Shown: positions 62,462 through 64,000 of the stretch, piece after piece
How positions within the stretch are numbered: position 1 is the stretch's first letter
How the letters are laid out: each line of letters starts with the position of its first letter
NCBI GenBank assembly: GCA_020162035.1
Contig: JAIUNM010000004.1
Span: 124,001-188,000 of the forward strand
Direction: 5' to 3'
DNA length: 64,000 bases
Source of the DNA: Bacteroidota bacterium
Lineage (GTDB): Bacteria > Bacteroidota > Bacteroidia > B-17B0 > Aurantibacillaceae
Notes under the pieces: model-generated
What the model was told of the DNA's origin: nothing
Database searches by the model: none
What the model saw: the letters and a program-made list of their open reading frames with translations, nothing else
Made by a program: the position numbers and the translations under genes

Positions 62462-63508
62462 TTATTTATAATTTTTTACAATACTTATTAAAGTATTAAC
62501 CCAAGTTATTGGCGTAATTTTTTTAGCATTTTGATTTGAAACATTTGCCATGTTGCATAATTCGGAATTGGAAAGTTGAATAATTTTATTAAGAGTTGTT
62601 TTAATTGAGTTAACTGATGAGTGATTAAAACTAAAACCATTTTTGCCTTCGATTAAAAATTGTTGTTTAGCCCCTACTGCATTGCTTATTAATAATGGAA
62701 AACCTGCGGTTGCAAATTCGTGCACAACAACACCCCATGGTTCGTACCTGCTTGGTAAAATAAACACACCAGTTTGTTTTAAATAACTTTCTAAATCGTT
62801 AGGTTGCACAAAACCAAAATGTTTTATTTTAGGATGATTAACAGGCTTTAAATCTCCTGTTCCTAAACACCATAACTCCCAATCATTTGGATTTTCTTTT
62901 TGAAGTTCTATAAATGCTTGCCAAAGTTCTGATAAGCCTTTAAAATCGTAATATCTACCAACATATAAAAATTTATGAGGGAAATTTTCACTTTTCTCTA
63001 ATTTATTATTTTGAAAAATAGTTTCAAATTTTGTGTAGTTGCATGAATAAAATCCTTTACTAATTAAACTAGTTTTAAACCCAAGTTTATTAACATAAGT
63101 AAATTGTTGTTCGCCAGGAACCCATGCATGCGAAAATGTTTTTAATAATGTAAATTTACTTAAAACAACAGCTAACTTTTGTTTTAAATCGCCTCGCCAA
63201 TGGGTATCGCAAGTTAAAACAGTGGGTATTTTTTTAAAAAATGATTTTGAAACTTTTAAATAATCTTTATCAATCCAACCGCTACAAATTATTACAGTTG
63301 GATTAATAGACTGAGTTAAATTTTTTAGTTGAACTAAATTGTAATCGTTTCTATTATAAATTTTAATATTATTTTGTTGATGAAATTGGAACGGCGCCTC
63401 TTTGTTTACAGGCCATCTAATTACATGAACTTCGCCATATTTGCTTAACTCAGCGCAACAGGCTAAAAAATAATCTGCAATTTCGGTGTATAAAAATAAA
63501 AACTTCAT
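62462..63508 (-). CDS. Family 4-type glycosyltransferase
   Basis: 348 residues. GT-B fold: the N-terminal half is a Rossmann-like domain (EIADYFLACCAELSKYGEVH), the C-terminal half has KFLYVGRYYDFKGLSELWQA and FILPSRYEPWGVVVHEFATA, with the E-x7-E motif (EPWGVVVHE) of GT4. It transfers a sugar from a nucleotide donor, probably to a surface glycan. Acceptor unknown. Convergent with topA, stops 5 bp apart. Confidence 0.85.
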   Translation of the reverse strand: MKFLFLYTEIADYFLACCAELSKYGEVHVIRWPVNKEAPFQFHQQNNIKIYNRNDYNLVQLKNLTQSINPTVIICSGWIDKDYLKVSKSFFKKIPTVLTCDTHWRGDLKQKLAVVLSKFTLLKTFSHAWVPGEQQFTYVNKLGFKTSLISKGFYSCNYTKFETIFQNNKLEKSENFPHKFLYVGRYYDFKGLSELWQAFIELQKENPNDWELWCLGTGDLKPVNHPKIKHFGFVQPNDLESYLKQTGVFILPSRYEPWGVVVHEFATAGFPLLISNAVGAKQQFLIEGKNGFSFNHSSVNSIKTTLNKIIQLSNSELCNMANVSNQNAKKITPITWVNTLISIVKNYK

Positions 63509-63540
63509 TTTAAATTTATTAATTGCAAACTAAATTAAAC

Positions 63541-64000
63541 TTAATTTGAAACTGACTTTCCTTTGTTTTTAAAATAGCCAATAATAATAGGTAATACTGA
63601 AAGTAAAATTATTCCAATACAAACTAAATCTATTCTTTTTCTAATAAATTCTACCTCACCTAATAAATAACCAGCAGTAGTTAAACCACCAATCCATAAA
63701 GCACCACCTAAAACATCAAACATAAAATATTTTTTGTAATCCATTTTGCCAACACCTGCTGCAAATGGAGCAAATGTGCGTACAAAAGGCACAAATCTGG
63801 CCATTATAATTGCTTTTGTGCCATATTTTTCGAAAAAATCTTCGGTTTTAGTAAGATACTCTTGTTTAACAATTTGCTTGCCTTTAAATTTAATATTAAA
63901 AACTTTTAAGCCAATTTTTCTACCAACCCAATAATTACAATTATCGCCAAGTACAGCTGCTACAAAAAGTAAAATTAATAAATATGACATATCTAACATT
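63541..64000 (-). CDS. DedA/SNARE-associated membrane protein, N-terminus cut by window edge
   Basis: The visible 152 residues begin within the protein; the ATG at 63999 is probably internal, as the usual opening with PGDSLLF precedes this part. Family motifs: LGDNCNYWVGRKIGLKVF, FFEKYGTKAIIMARFVPFVR, TFAPFAAGVGKMDYKKYFM. DedA proteins are inner-membrane flippases or transporters acting on membrane lipids. The N-terminal part lies beyond base 64000. Confidence 0.9.
   Translation of the reverse strand, partial: MLDMSYLLILLFVAAVLGDNCNYWVGRKIGLKVFNIKFKGKQIVKQEYLTKTEDFFEKYGTKAIIMARFVPFVRTFAPFAAGVGKMDYKKYFMFDVLGGALWIGGLTTAGYLLGEVEFIRKRIDLVCIGIILLSVLPIIIGYFKNKGKSVSN

Noticed and set aside
1..64000. 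Prophage, transposon, toxin-antitoxin or defence island
   Set aside because: No transposase, integrase, phage structural gene, restriction gene or typical toxin pair was seen; nearly all genes are core or envelope functions.

Overview
The window is chromosomal DNA from a member of the Bacteroidota. By eye it is very AT-rich. It carries a complete type IX secretion / gliding core (porP/sprF-like, gldK, gldL, gldM, gldN) and two secreted proteins ending in T9SS type A sorting domains. Several promoters fit the Bacteroidota pattern (-33 TTTG, -7 TAnnTTTG) and Shine-Dalgarno sequences are not evident. The PorP-K-L-M-N order is the one known from Porphyromonas. The family-level lineage cannot be fixed from the sequence alone. 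No rRNA, tRNA, CRISPR array, insertion sequence or prophage was seen, and gene density is high.

Layout. 1-5921 (minus): Smr/DUF2027 protein (cut by the edge), ComEC, an M43 metalloprotease exported by T9SS, and an SPFH/stomatin protein. 5985-12541: TPR protein, CoA-type Nudix hydrolase, a secreted protein with a CTD-like tail, a 63-aa membrane protein, a WG-repeat protein, a 48-bp-repeat secreted protein and serC. 12621-16791 (minus): lon and pckA. 17117-23985: lipoprotein and secreted protein of unknown role, UbiA/MqnP-type prenyltransferase, HisKA_2 histidine kinase, a PadR regulator with a GldL-like membrane protein, DUF1569, and a GT-C-like membrane protein. 24212-27023 (minus): cyoE/ctaB, two cytochrome oxidase subunit III genes and subunit IV. 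27120-34532: OmpA/TPR lipoprotein, small secreted proteins, di-haem peroxidase, recG. 34701-40820 (minus): the T9SS core. 41037-46255: L31, kmo, phoH, SAM hydrolase, ABM monooxygenase and a beta-CASP hydrolase. 46269-48442 (minus): XRE regulator, anti-sigma and ECF sigma factors. 48513-51519 (minus): nadR-type kinase, pnuC, thiE-like, pcrB-like and phosphopantetheinyl transferase. 51597-59522: ahcY, a T9SS cargo gene, and the run miaB, sigma-54 activator, lptE, TPR, secG. 59811-64000: topA, a glycosyltransferase and a DedA protein cut by the edge.

How it fits together. Most genes are housekeeping: respiration, tRNA modification, export, DNA topology, and central carbon and amino-acid metabolism. 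The T9SS core builds the envelope machine that exports the two cargo proteins. GldL/GldM form its proton-driven motor, GldK/GldN the outer-membrane ring.

The most unusual points are: (1) a PadR-controlled membrane protein containing two GldL-like transmembrane hairpins, one almost identical to the GldL motif but without the motor glutamate, preceded by two palindromes; (2) a T9SS cargo gene bracketed by two identical 47-bp terminator copies and driven from a duplicated 29-bp promoter repeat, which looks like a cassette; (3) a CAAA-type tetranucleotide tract filling the gldK-gldL gap; (4) a GC-rich palindrome inserted in frame in topA; (5) a secreted protein made of 5.5 in-frame 48-bp repeats; (6) a set of genes whose -7 element lies only 4-6 nt from the start codon, suggesting leaderless mRNAs.
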